NCBI GenBank assembly: GCA_025464915.1
Contig: JAODNF010000473.1
Span: forward strand, 1-5,102
DNA length: 5,102 nt
Source of the DNA: Frankiales bacterium
GTDB taxonomy: Bacteria; Actinomycetota; Actinomycetes; Mycobacteriales; SCTD01
Direction of reading: 5' to 3'
The notes below the pieces were generated by a model, which did not search any database, had not been told where the DNA came from, and was given only the letters and a program-made list of their open reading frames with translations. Made by a program: the position numbers and the translations under genes. Below, one piece after another: positions 1 through 5,102 of this stretch; position 1 is the first letter of the stretch, and every line of letters begins with the position of its first letter.

Positions 1-417
1 GCCGAGGAAGTGCTCGACCTGCAGGTTCACCACGGTCCGGGGGTTGTCACCGGCCTGCCTCAGATCGCCGCGCCAGCCGACCAGGGGGGTGCCGAGGGCT
101 GCCGCGAAGCCGATCTCGGCCGCCGTACCGCTGTCCACGTCGTTGCCGTCGAGGACGGCGAACAGCGCGTCGGCGTCCCGGATCAGCTGCTCGTTGGTGG
201 CCCCTGCGAAGCGGTTCGCCTCGTCCAGCAGGCGATCCCGCTCGTCCCCGGTCGCGGCGAAGGCCGCGACGAAGTGCTCCTCCGCGGCAGCCCACGGGTC
301 GAGGACCTCCACCCCGAGGGCTCGTACGGCGGGAAGGAGCGAGCCCGTGTAGTAGCCGCGGGTGGCAACGGTGAACCCGAGGGGGCTGGCGAGGTAGACC
401 TTCGGCAGGGCGCGCAT
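1..417 (-). CDS. Nucleoside 2-deoxyribosyltransferase-like protein (3' end missing)
   Basis: The reverse strand reads without a stop from an ATG at 417-415 to the window edge, giving 139 residues beginning MRALPKVYLASPLGF. The pattern matches the nucleoside 2-deoxyribosyltransferase family (Pfam PF05014). There is an N-terminal strand (KVYLASPLGF) and a DPW at 40-42. A core follows with DADALFAVLDG (81-91), VDSGTAAEIGFAAALG (94-109) and a GWRGD stretch (114-118). In characterised members the Glu of the GTAxEIG motif is the nucleophile (here E101), with an Asp six residues before it (D95). Both are present. Family enzymes exchange bases on 2'-deoxynucleosides or hydrolyse them, in the cytoplasm, in nucleotide salvage. 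Many family members of this length have other or unknown substrates. Family proteins are about 140-160 residues, so probably only a short C-terminus is missing. A run of Gs just upstream may be the ribosome site. An in-frame GTG three codons earlier (428-426) is an alternative start. The gene is divergent from the slipin gene. Confidence 0.82.
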   Translation of the reverse strand, partial: MRALPKVYLASPLGFTVATRGYYTGSLLPAVRALGVEVLDPWAAAEEHFVAAFAATGDERDRLLDEANRFAGATNEQLIRDADALFAVLDGNDVDSGTAAEIGFAAALGTPLVGWRGDLRQAGDNPRTVVNLQVEHFLG

Positions 418-432
418 CGCCCCCACGCTATG

Positions 433-447
433 GGCGCGCCGCGCGCC
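433..447. repeat. Short GC-only inverted repeat in the divergent intergenic region
   Basis: In the 60-bp gap between the two divergent starts (418-477), GGCGCG at 433-438 is mirrored by CGCGCC at 442-447 with a 3-base spacer. It contains an AscI-type octamer. Such runs occur by chance in GC-rich DNA. It could be an operator or hairpin, but nothing else supports that. No clear -35/-10 pair is visible in this gap for either gene. A TAGCGT on the reverse strand (430-425) is a possible -10 for the deoxyribosyltransferase gene, but it has no recognisable -35. Confidence 0.3.
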
Positions 448-477
448 AGCCGGACGCAGGTGCGAGACATTTCCCGC

Positions 478-1254
478 ATGTCGTCACAGGTGCTCGGGGT
501 CGTCGTCCTGGTCGTGGTCGTGCTGCTCGTGCTCGTGCTGCTCAACGGCCTGAAGATCGTGCAGGAGTACGAGCGCGGGGTGATCTTCCGGCTCGGCCGC
601 TGCATCGGGGCCAAGGGGCCGGGGCTGTTCTTCATCATCCCGCTGTTCGACAAGTACGTGAAGGTGTCGCTGCAGATGAACGCCGTGCAGATCCCGGTGC
701 AGCAGGTGATCTCGTCCGACTCCGTCTCGCTCAAGGTCGACGCCTTCGCCTACATGCAGGTCGTGGACCCGGTGCTGGCCGTCAACAAGGTCACCAACTG
801 GTACGCCGCCGCGCAGTCGGTCGCGCAGACCTCGCTGCAGACCGTGATCGGCCACCACCAGCTCGACGAGCTGCTGACGTCCCGCGACCGGATCGCCGAG
901 CAGCTCCGGGCCTCGCTCGACGACCAGACCGAGGCGTGGGGCGTCAAGGTCGAGAGGGTCGAGCTGCGCGACATCGACCTGCCCGAGCAGATCCAGCGCG
1001 CCATGGGCCGGCAGGCCGAGGCCGAGCGCGAGCGCCGCGCGAAGGTCGTGGCTGCCGAGGGCGAGCTCCAGGCCTCGCAGATGCTTGCCCAGGCGGCGGC
1101 CACCATTCACGCCAGCCCGGGCGCCATGCACCTGCGCACGCTGCAGACCCTGGCCGAGATCGCCCAGGAGAACCACAGCACCATCCTGTTCCCGGTCGAG
1201 CTCATCGAGGGCATCGCTGGGCGCGCGAGCAAGCTCACCCAGAGCGACGGCTGA
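478..1254 (+). CDS. Slipin (stomatin/prohibitin-family, SPFH-domain membrane protein)
   Basis: The product is 258 residues. A hydrophobic segment rich in Val and Leu at about residues 5-22 anchors the N-terminus. An SPFH/Band 7 domain follows (about 27-180) with the hallmark blocks EYERGVIFRLG (30-40), GPGLFFIIP (47-55), VDAFAYMQVVDP (87-98), the QLDELL helix (128-133) and VELRDIDLPEQIQRAMGRQ (161-179). A charged, Ala/Glu-rich coiled-coil stretch follows (about 180-208), then a hydrophobic tail (ILFPVELIEGIA). Bacterial slipins form membrane-bound oligomers and are linked to membrane microdomains. They are often encoded next to an NfeD protein, but none is seen here. I chose the ATG at 478 because it places the membrane helix at the N-terminus. 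An in-frame ATG at 430 would add 16 polar residues, and neither start has a good ribosome site. The 3' end overlaps the convergent DUF1810 gene by 20 bp. Confidence 0.93.
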   Translation: MSSQVLGVVVLVVVVLLVLVLLNGLKIVQEYERGVIFRLGRCIGAKGPGLFFIIPLFDKYVKVSLQMNAVQIPVQQVISSDSVSLKVDAFAYMQVVDPVLAVNKVTNWYAAAQSVAQTSLQTVIGHHQLDELLTSRDRIAEQLRASLDDQTEAWGVKVERVELRDIDLPEQIQRAMGRQAEAERERRAKVVAAEGELQASQMLAQAAATIHASPGAMHLRTLQTLAEIAQENHSTILFPVELIEGIAGRASKLTQSDG

Positions 1255-1654
1255 GCAGCTGCAGCGTCAGCTCGTCCGGCTTGCCGCCGTAGTACTGCTC
1301 GAGGACGCGCGCGAAGTCCCCGCCGGGAGCGACCGCGTCGAAGAGCGTCATCGACGACCGCAGCTTGAGCGCGTCGACCAGGCCCACCACCACCACCGGG
1401 TTGTGAGCGGGCAGCTCGAGCAGGGCGTGCGTGCACTCGCGCAGCCGGGTGCCGAGGACCGGGTGGGCGAGGTAGTCGACCGCCTCCTCCGGCCCCGTGA
1501 GGCCGTACCGCTGCGCTGTCGGGCTGTGCCCGAGCCCGGCCAGCTGCGGGAAGACGAACCACATCCAGTGGCCGCGCTTGTGTCCGGCCCGCAACTCGGT
1601 CAGCGCCCCGTCGTACGTCGGCACCTGCGCCTCGACGAACCGGTCGAGGCTCAC
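1235..1654 (-). CDS. DUF1810 family protein
   Basis: The product is 139 residues and matches the uncharacterised DUF1810 family (Pfam PF08837) along its full length. It opens with LDRFVEAQ (3-10), then LRAGHKRGHWMWFVFPQLAGLG (21-42), which is the family's hallmark Trp/Phe/Pro-rich block. YLAHPVLGTRLREC (61-74) and KLRSSMTLFDAV (97-108) follow, and then a GKPDELTLQLL tail (124-134). The family is small, soluble and of unknown biochemical role, so I assign no function. The start is GTG at 1654-1652, which gives the usual N-terminus for the family. It shares four bases (GTGA) with the stop codon of the upstream SRPBCC gene, so translation is probably coupled, and only a weak GGTGA precedes it. 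The stop lies inside the 3' end of the convergent slipin gene. The frame stays open upstream to about 1945, but that stretch is antisense-free shadow of the SRPBCC gene and looks unrelated to the family. Confidence 0.9.
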   Translation of the reverse strand: MSLDRFVEAQVPTYDGALTELRAGHKRGHWMWFVFPQLAGLGHSPTAQRYGLTGPEEAVDYLAHPVLGTRLRECTHALLELPAHNPVVVVGLVDALKLRSSMTLFDAVAPGGDFARVLEQYYGGKPDELTLQLLSRRSG

Positions 1655-2055
1655 CAGGTCACCAGCCGCCGAAGAGCCAGCTTGGCGAAGGGCGCGTAGG
1701 CCACCACGACCGGCGCCGCGCCCCTCATCCGCAGCGCCGTCTCGGCACCGCTCCCGCGCGGCACCACCCGGTGGTCCAGGTGGAGCAGCGTCCCGAGGGC
1801 GCGCACGTCCCACGCCCAGCTCCGGATGCCGACCTCGACGATCTCGAAGGGGACGGCGATCCCGAACGGCCCGGTCACCGTGCCCGTCAGGCCGCTCTTG
1901 AGCGACGAGCCGGTCGACTCGACGCCGGAGATCTGCGGCGACCACTGGGGCCAGCGCCGCAGGTCGGCGTACCGCTCCCAGACCACGTCGGGCGGCGCGT
2001 CCCCGTGGGCGTGCACGGTCAGGCTGAGGTCAAGGACACCCATGAGCCATGGCAT
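1651..2055 (-). CDS. SRPBCC-fold protein (polyketide cyclase/dehydrase-like)
   Basis: The product is 134 residues, typical of small START/SRPBCC helix-grip proteins (PF10604-like). The N-terminal block fits the family: a beta strand (LDLSLTVHA), then APPDVVWERYADLRRWPQWSPQI with the characteristic Asp/Arg-x-Trp-x-x-Trp-x-Pro helix turn. Alternating strands follow (GLTGTVTGPFG, VPFEIVEVG, SWAWDVRALGTLLHLDHRV), then a C-terminal helix (APFAKLALRRLVTW). Such proteins bind hydrophobic ligands in a cavity. Substrate and reaction cannot be inferred from sequence. There are two candidate starts in frame: ATG at 2055-2053 and ATG at 2043-2041. AGGTG at 2061-2057 is rather close to the first and rather far from the second. 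The gene begins 21 bp after the stop of the propeller gene and overlaps the DUF1810 start by four bases, so it is the middle gene of an apparent operon. Confidence 0.82.
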   Translation of the reverse strand: MPWLMGVLDLSLTVHAHGDAPPDVVWERYADLRRWPQWSPQISGVESTGSSLKSGLTGTVTGPFGIAVPFEIVEVGIRSWAWDVRALGTLLHLDHRVVPRGSGAETALRMRGAAPVVVAYAPFAKLALRRLVTW

Positions 2056-2076
2056 ACACCTGCGAAACGGGCCGCG

Positions 2077-3633
2077 CTACCGGGATGTGTCACGGGTGAT
2101 CGGCTTCGTCCCGTGGAGCGCAGGGCCGGAGACCTGGCGGATGATCACGCCCTTCATGTCCGCGGACGTGCCGTAGTCGTGCGCCGTCTCCTCCTGCACG
2201 ACGTCACCGCTGTCGTTGTTGCCGGGCAGCCGCGTGGTGCTGCAGCGCAGCATCGTCGTGCACGTGTCGACGGCGGTCGCCCAGATCCGTCCCTGGTCGT
2301 TCGGCGCGCTGACGATGTCGAGGAAGTCGTACATCCGGCCGCAGCGGTTGTTGCAGTCGCCTCGGGCGACCGGGTCGTTCTTCGGGTTCGCGGTGTTCGA
2401 CAGGAACAGCGGGTTGGCGGAGAGTGCGTCGGTGGACACCACGACGTAGCTGTTCCAGGTCCGGGTCAGGTCCTTGTGCCCGAGGGTCGAAGTGGTCCCC
2501 GGGAAGGTGATGGCGATCTTGCCGGGGTCGCCGACGTCGATCGTCGGGAAGTTGACCTCGTGGACGCCGGGCGGCGCGATGAGCAGCGGCGTCCCCCAGT
2601 GGCGGCCGTGGTCGCGGCTGATCACCAGGTAGGGCTGCTCGTGGGTGGCGTCCTGGAAGACGTAGTAGAGGTTCCCAAGGCGATCGACCGCGACCGAGGA
2701 CTGCTGGCCGTCCATCAGGATGTCCGACACCTTGACGTCGGTGAACGTCGTGCCGGCGTCCTGGCTGATCGCGATCATCGGGATCTGGCAGTAGCCGCGT
2801 GGCACGAAGACCCGGCCGCGGGTGTCGGCGACGCCGTGCCCGTGCAGGCTGCCGCAGATGCCCTCGTTGTGGTTCAGGTCGAGCGTCGCGAGGTACTGCG
2901 GGTTGAACGCCTCGTACCCGGTCTGGTTCGCCTGCGTGAACGTCCGGCCGCCGTCGTAGCTGCGCGCGCAGGAGCCGACGGCGATGCCGTTGGTGCAGTA
3001 GTAGAGGACCTTCTGGAAGGCCTTGTCCGTGAGGGGCAGCAGCCCACCGGACTCGGGCAGCGGACCGGCGAACAGCGTCTGGTGGTCGTTGACCCCGGCG
3101 GTCGTGAGCAGCGAGTCGGTCCAGGTCTTGCCTCCGTCGTCGCTGAAGGACAGGTGCGCACCGTTGACGCCCTGAAGGTCGATGTCGAAGACCCGGCCCG
3201 TGGTCGGCTCGACGTAGATGTAGGGGTCGGTGCTGACGTTCTGGGTGCGGACGCCGTTGATCTGCGGCGAGTCGTCCGTGAACGACCGCCCGCCGTCCGT
3301 GGAGCGCATGACGAAGGTGCGCGGCTCGTTCTTGGGCGGGTTGCCGGGCAGCGCGTCGAACGCGGAGGCGACGGTGTAGACGTCGCCCGACTTGTCGACG
3401 CCCAGCGTCGGCTCGGCTGCGTTGCGACCGACGTAGGCCTGGGTGAGCACCAGCTTGGGTCCGCCGTAGGCCACCGGCCGGGTACCCGGCTCCTCCTTGG
3501 GCACGGCCGTGAGCCTCACGCCGTGGTAGGCGGCGAAGGTGCCGCTCGTCGTCGGGCCGGCAGCCAGGGCTCCGACGGTCAGACCGGTCGAGGCGAGACC
3601 GATGAGGCTGAGCAGGGCGGCGCGGCGGCGCAA
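2077..3633 (-). CDS. Secreted Asp-box (BNR) beta-propeller protein, sialidase-like fold
   Basis: The product is 518 residues. The N-terminus, with four basic-leaning residues (MRRR), a hydrophobic core at about 5-22 and an ALAAG cleavage region near 22-26, is a Sec-type signal peptide. There is no lipobox cysteine and no C-terminal anchor or sorting motif, so export to the medium or cell surface is inferred. Five Asp boxes (S-x-D-x-G-x-x-F/W) start at residues 111, 164, 225, 290 and 339. A weaker STD near 400 could mark a sixth blade. This is the signature of sialidase-like six-bladed propellers. The F/Y-R-I-P arginine motif of true sialidases is not visible, so calling it a sialidase is not justified. 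Eight cysteines (213, 222, 260, 282, 427, 431, 458, 464) suggest disulfides, consistent with export. The start is TTG. It is well supported by GGAGG five bases upstream, and no ATG or GTG in this frame gives a better signal peptide. Confidence 0.87.
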   Translation of the reverse strand: MRRRAALLSLIGLASTGLTVGALAAGPTTSGTFAAYHGVRLTAVPKEEPGTRPVAYGGPKLVLTQAYVGRNAAEPTLGVDKSGDVYTVASAFDALPGNPPKNEPRTFVMRSTDGGRSFTDDSPQINGVRTQNVSTDPYIYVEPTTGRVFDIDLQGVNGAHLSFSDDGGKTWTDSLLTTAGVNDHQTLFAGPLPESGGLLPLTDKAFQKVLYYCTNGIAVGSCARSYDGGRTFTQANQTGYEAFNPQYLATLDLNHNEGICGSLHGHGVADTRGRVFVPRGYCQIPMIAISQDAGTTFTDVKVSDILMDGQQSSVAVDRLGNLYYVFQDATHEQPYLVISRDHGRHWGTPLLIAPPGVHEVNFPTIDVGDPGKIAITFPGTTSTLGHKDLTRTWNSYVVVSTDALSANPLFLSNTANPKNDPVARGDCNNRCGRMYDFLDIVSAPNDQGRIWATAVDTCTTMLRCSTTRLPGNNDSGDVVQEETAHDYGTSADMKGVIIRQVSGPALHGTKPITRDTSR

Positions 3634-3638
3634 CGGAT

Positions 3639-3643
3639 CCTCC
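3639..3643 (-). promoter_or_regulatory. Strong ribosome binding site deciding a TTG start
   Basis: On the reverse strand the sequence GGAGG lies five bases before the TTG at 3633-3631. It is the best Shine-Dalgarno match in the window, and it fixes the rare TTG start of the propeller gene directly ahead of its signal peptide. Confidence 0.82.
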
Positions 3644-3702
3644 GGGGGGATGCTGGGTGTCCCTCAGGGTTCGACAGCCAGCCGAGAACTCCTCCCCCGC
3701 CG

Positions 3703-3708
3703 TGTCAA
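3703..3708 (-). promoter_or_regulatory. Possible -35 element upstream of the propeller gene
   Basis: The 88-bp gap between the SDR stop and the propeller start contains a perfect TTGACA on the reverse strand. No convincing -10 hexamer lies 16-18 bases downstream, where the sequence is about TCGGCT. It may therefore be a chance match, or belong to a promoter with a poor -10. If real, it would separate the propeller operon from the SDR gene. I see no terminator hairpin with a T-run in the gap. Confidence 0.25.
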
Positions 3709-3721
3709 CCGATCGGGAGGC

Positions 3722-4555
3722 CTACCCCCTCGCCTGGCTCTTGTACGCGGTGGTGATCGCCCGGTCCCAGCCGCGGTCGGTCGTCAGGGACTTCATGAAC
3801 AGCACGCTCTTGGCGCCGCCTCCCGTGGCGTACCGGCTCTTGGGCCGGCGGGCCGTGGCCGCCTTCACGATGGTCTTGGCCACCGTGCTGGGCGGGCTGG
3901 CGCCCTTGACCGTGTCCGCCTTGGCGAGCACGGCCGCTCCGATCCGGACCTGCTCGGCGTACGCCGGTTCGCTCGAGGCCGCGCGCAGGTTGTCGGCCGA
4001 GATGGCGGCCCACTCGGTCTTGATCGCGCCGGGCTGGATGACGACGACGTCGACGCCGTGCGGCCGCAGCTCGGCACGCAGGCTGTCGCTGAGCCCCTCC
4101 ACGGCGAACTTCGTGGCGTGGTACCACGCACCGAGCGGCTCCCAGATCACCCCGCCGACGCTGCTGACGTTGATGATCCGCCCCGCCTGCTGGGCGCGCA
4201 TGTGCGGCAGCACCAGCTGGGTCAGCCTCGCCAGGCCGAACACGTTCACGTCGAACTGACGGCGGGCCTCCTCCATCGGCACCTCCTCCAACGCTCCGTA
4301 CGACCCGTAGCCGGCGTTGTTCACCAGGACGTCGACGCGACCGGTCTCCCCGACCACCCGGTCGACGAGGGCCACGAGCGACGCGTCGTCCGTCACGTCC
4401 GCGCTCACCGGGACGATGCCCTGGTCGGCGAGATGGGCCATCTTCTCGGCACGCCGCGCCACGGCGTACACCCGGAAGCCCTTGCTCGAGAGCGCGACCG
4501 CGGCCGCCTCCCCGATGCCGGCCGAGGCCCCTGTGACGATCGCGGTCTTGATCAT
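3722..4555 (-). CDS. Short-chain dehydrogenase/reductase (classical SDR oxidoreductase)
   Basis: The product is 277 residues, the usual length for a classical SDR. The Rossmann cofactor motif TGASAGIG is at residues 8-15, D53 lies in the SADVTD turn, and NNAG is at 79-82. The catalytic set is complete: N104, S132 (in NVSSVGG), Y145 and K149 (YHATK). A PGAIKTEW block (175-182) follows. Two arginines after the second strand (VYAVARR, 34-35) suggest NADP(H) rather than NAD(H). The protein is cytosolic and reduces or oxidises a carbonyl/hydroxyl substrate that cannot be named from sequence. I chose the ATG at 4555-4553 because it puts the glycine motif at the family's normal position and is preceded by AGGGTGA four bases upstream. 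The frame stays open further upstream across furA, but that part is a shadow. The gene is divergent from furA across 84 bp, so the furA operator could also affect it. Confidence 0.93.
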   Translation of the reverse strand: MIKTAIVTGASAGIGEAAAVALSSKGFRVYAVARRAEKMAHLADQGIVPVSADVTDDASLVALVDRVVGETGRVDVLVNNAGYGSYGALEEVPMEEARRQFDVNVFGLARLTQLVLPHMRAQQAGRIINVSSVGGVIWEPLGAWYHATKFAVEGLSDSLRAELRPHGVDVVVIQPGAIKTEWAAISADNLRAASSEPAYAEQVRIGAAVLAKADTVKGASPPSTVAKTIVKAATARRPKSRYATGGGAKSVLFMKSLTTDRGWDRAITTAYKSQARG

Positions 4556-4600
4556 GCGGTCACCCTTGCACGCGGAACCCGGGACCCTTCCCCATCCCTG

Positions 4601-4623
4601 TTGTCTTGACTCGTTCAAGACAA
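4601..4623. promoter_or_regulatory. Putative FurA operator, perfect 9-5-9 inverted repeat
   Basis: TTGTCTTGA at 4601-4609 is exactly mirrored by TCAAGACAA at 4615-4623 around the 5-base spacer CTCGT. The A+T-richer repeat stands out in a GC-rich region. It covers the furA -35 element and part of the spacer, the expected place for a repressor that blocks RNA polymerase. Actinobacterial FurA/CatR proteins are known to bind upstream of their own gene and repress it, so autoregulation is the simplest reading. The same dimer could also act on the divergent SDR promoter. The repeat is seen directly. Its recognition by FurA is inferred. Confidence 0.75.
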
Positions 4624-4633
4624 GGACTAGGGT
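4606..4633 (+). promoter_or_regulatory. furA promoter, probably giving a leaderless transcript
   Basis: TTGACT (4606-4611, -35) and TAGGGT (4628-4633, -10) are 16 bases apart and match the actinobacterial housekeeping sigma pattern. Six bases separate the -10 from the GTG start of furA, so the predicted first transcribed base is the G of GTG at 4640. No ribosome binding site precedes that codon, which agrees with leaderless translation. The transcription start itself is inferred. Confidence 0.65.
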
Positions 4634-4639
4634 GGCCGA

Positions 4640-5102
4640 GTGCCCTTCTCTCCCGACCTCGAGCAGGTCCTGAAGGGCGCCGAGCTGCGCGTCACCCGTC
4701 CCCGGGTAGCCGTGCTGGCCGCGGTGCACGGGCACCCGCACGCCGACACCGAGTCGCTGATCCGCGCCGTCCGCAGCGATCTCGGGGACGTGTCGCACCA
4801 GGCGGTGTACGACGTGCTGCGCGCGCTCACCTCGGCCGGGCTGGTCCGTCGCCTCGAGCCCGCCGGCTCGGTCGCGCGCTACGAGGCCCGGGTCGGCGAC
4901 AACCACCACCACGTCGTCTGCCGCTCCTGTGGCACGGTCCGCGACGTCGACTGCGCCACCGGTGACACGCCCTGCCTCACCGCGTCGGACGACGCCGGCT
5001 TCCAGATCGACGAGGCCGAGGTCGTCTACTGGGGCCGCTGCCCCCCCTGCGCCGCCACCCCCGACGAAGCCAGCCATGACCACGCCAGTCCCGCCGCACC
5101 GC
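4640..5102 (+). CDS. furA: FurA, Fur-family peroxide/redox-responsive repressor (3' end missing)
   Basis: 154 residues are visible, beginning MPFSPDLEQVLKGAELRVTRPR. An N-terminal winged-helix DNA-binding domain (about 10-80) contains TRPRVAVLAAV and the recognition helix SHQAVYDVLRALTSAGLV. The dimerisation/metal domain has NHHHVVCRSCG (88-98), DVDC, PCLTASDDAGF, DEAEVVYWG and CPPC (134-137). H89-H91, C94/C97 and C134/C137 are the metal-site ligands. The CRSCG pair is equivalent to the zinc/thiol-switch cysteines studied in Streptomyces FurS. The PCLTASDD and EAEVVYWG blocks are typical of actinobacterial FurA/CatR rather than iron-responsive Fur or Zur. In those bacteria FurA represses itself and the adjacent catalase-peroxidase gene and is relieved by oxidants. 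The start is GTG with no Shine-Dalgarno, consistent with a leaderless transcript. A His/Pro/Ala-rich tail (SHDHASPAAP) extends past the CPPC and runs off the window. Confidence 0.92.
   Translation, partial: MPFSPDLEQVLKGAELRVTRPRVAVLAAVHGHPHADTESLIRAVRSDLGDVSHQAVYDVLRALTSAGLVRRLEPAGSVARYEARVGDNHHHVVCRSCGTVRDVDCATGDTPCLTASDDAGFQIDEAEVVYWGRCPPCAATPDEASHDHASPAAP

Noticed and set aside
10..477. Upstream extension of the slipin frame across the deoxyribosyltransferase-like gene
   Set aside because: The membrane helix and SPFH domain start right after the ATG at 478, and the upstream part is antisense to a recognisable reverse-strand gene.
1250..1271. Possible bidirectional terminator hairpin (GCTGA ... 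TCAGC) at the slipin/DUF1810 junction
   Set aside because: The stem is only five bases with a 12-base loop and has no T-run on either strand. It lies within coding sequence.
1655..1945. N-terminal extension of DUF1810 into the SRPBCC gene
   Set aside because: The DUF1810 family begins at about the GTG at 1654. The extra stretch is Arg/Gly-rich and overlaps the SRPBCC gene, whose product is a recognisable fold.
1771..3756. A 661-codon open frame on the + strand antisense to the propeller and SRPBCC genes
   Set aside because: It is a long open frame caused by high GC and codon bias of the reverse-strand genes. Its translation is a low-complexity Arg/Val/Asp/Gly mix with no family motif, while the opposite strand encodes recognisable domains.
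3539..4609. A 356-codon + strand frame antisense to the SDR gene
   Set aside because: The SDR on the other strand has every catalytic motif in order. The + strand translation shows no coherent domain and crosses from the propeller gene into the SDR gene.
4556..5083. Upstream extension of the SDR frame across furA
   Set aside because: The extension would add about 176 residues antisense to furA. The SDR glycine motif begins at residue 8 from the internal ATG, which has a good ribosome site.

Overview
The window is GC-rich DNA with six closely packed genes and one more gene entering at the left edge. High G/C use at third codon positions, GTG and TTG start codons, and a FurA protein of the actinobacterial CatR/FurA type point to a high-GC actinomycete. 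The genus cannot be told from the sequence. There are no rRNA or tRNA genes, insertion sequences, CRISPR arrays or phage genes, and no intergenic gap exceeds about 90 bases.

Left part (1-1254): a nucleoside 2-deoxyribosyltransferase-like gene runs leftwards off the edge. It is divergent, across 60 bp, from a rightward slipin/stomatin-family membrane protein gene. The slipin gene ends inside the 3' end of a leftward DUF1810 gene, a 20-bp convergent overlap.

Middle (1235-4555): four leftward genes. In transcription order they are a short-chain dehydrogenase/reductase (SDR), a secreted Asp-box (BNR) beta-propeller protein with a TTG start and a strong GGAGG ribosome site, a small SRPBCC-fold protein, and the DUF1810 protein. 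The last three have gaps of 21 bp and -4 bp (a GTGA overlap), so they look like one operon. The SDR is 88 bp upstream and may or may not share the transcript.

Right part (4556-5102): a furA gene, divergent from the SDR, runs off the right edge. Its promoter region carries a perfect 9-5-9 inverted repeat lying over a TTGACT -35 element. A TAGGGT -10 element sits six bases before the GTG start, which predicts an autoregulated, leaderless transcript. By analogy with other actinobacteria, a catalase-peroxidase gene (katG/catC) is expected just beyond the edge.

Most of the window is ordinary actinobacterial chromosome. The points most worth a second look are the furA operator and leaderless start, the uncharacterised propeller-SRPBCC-DUF1810 operon, and the convergent overlap. 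I see no convincing evidence of an undescribed multi-gene system.
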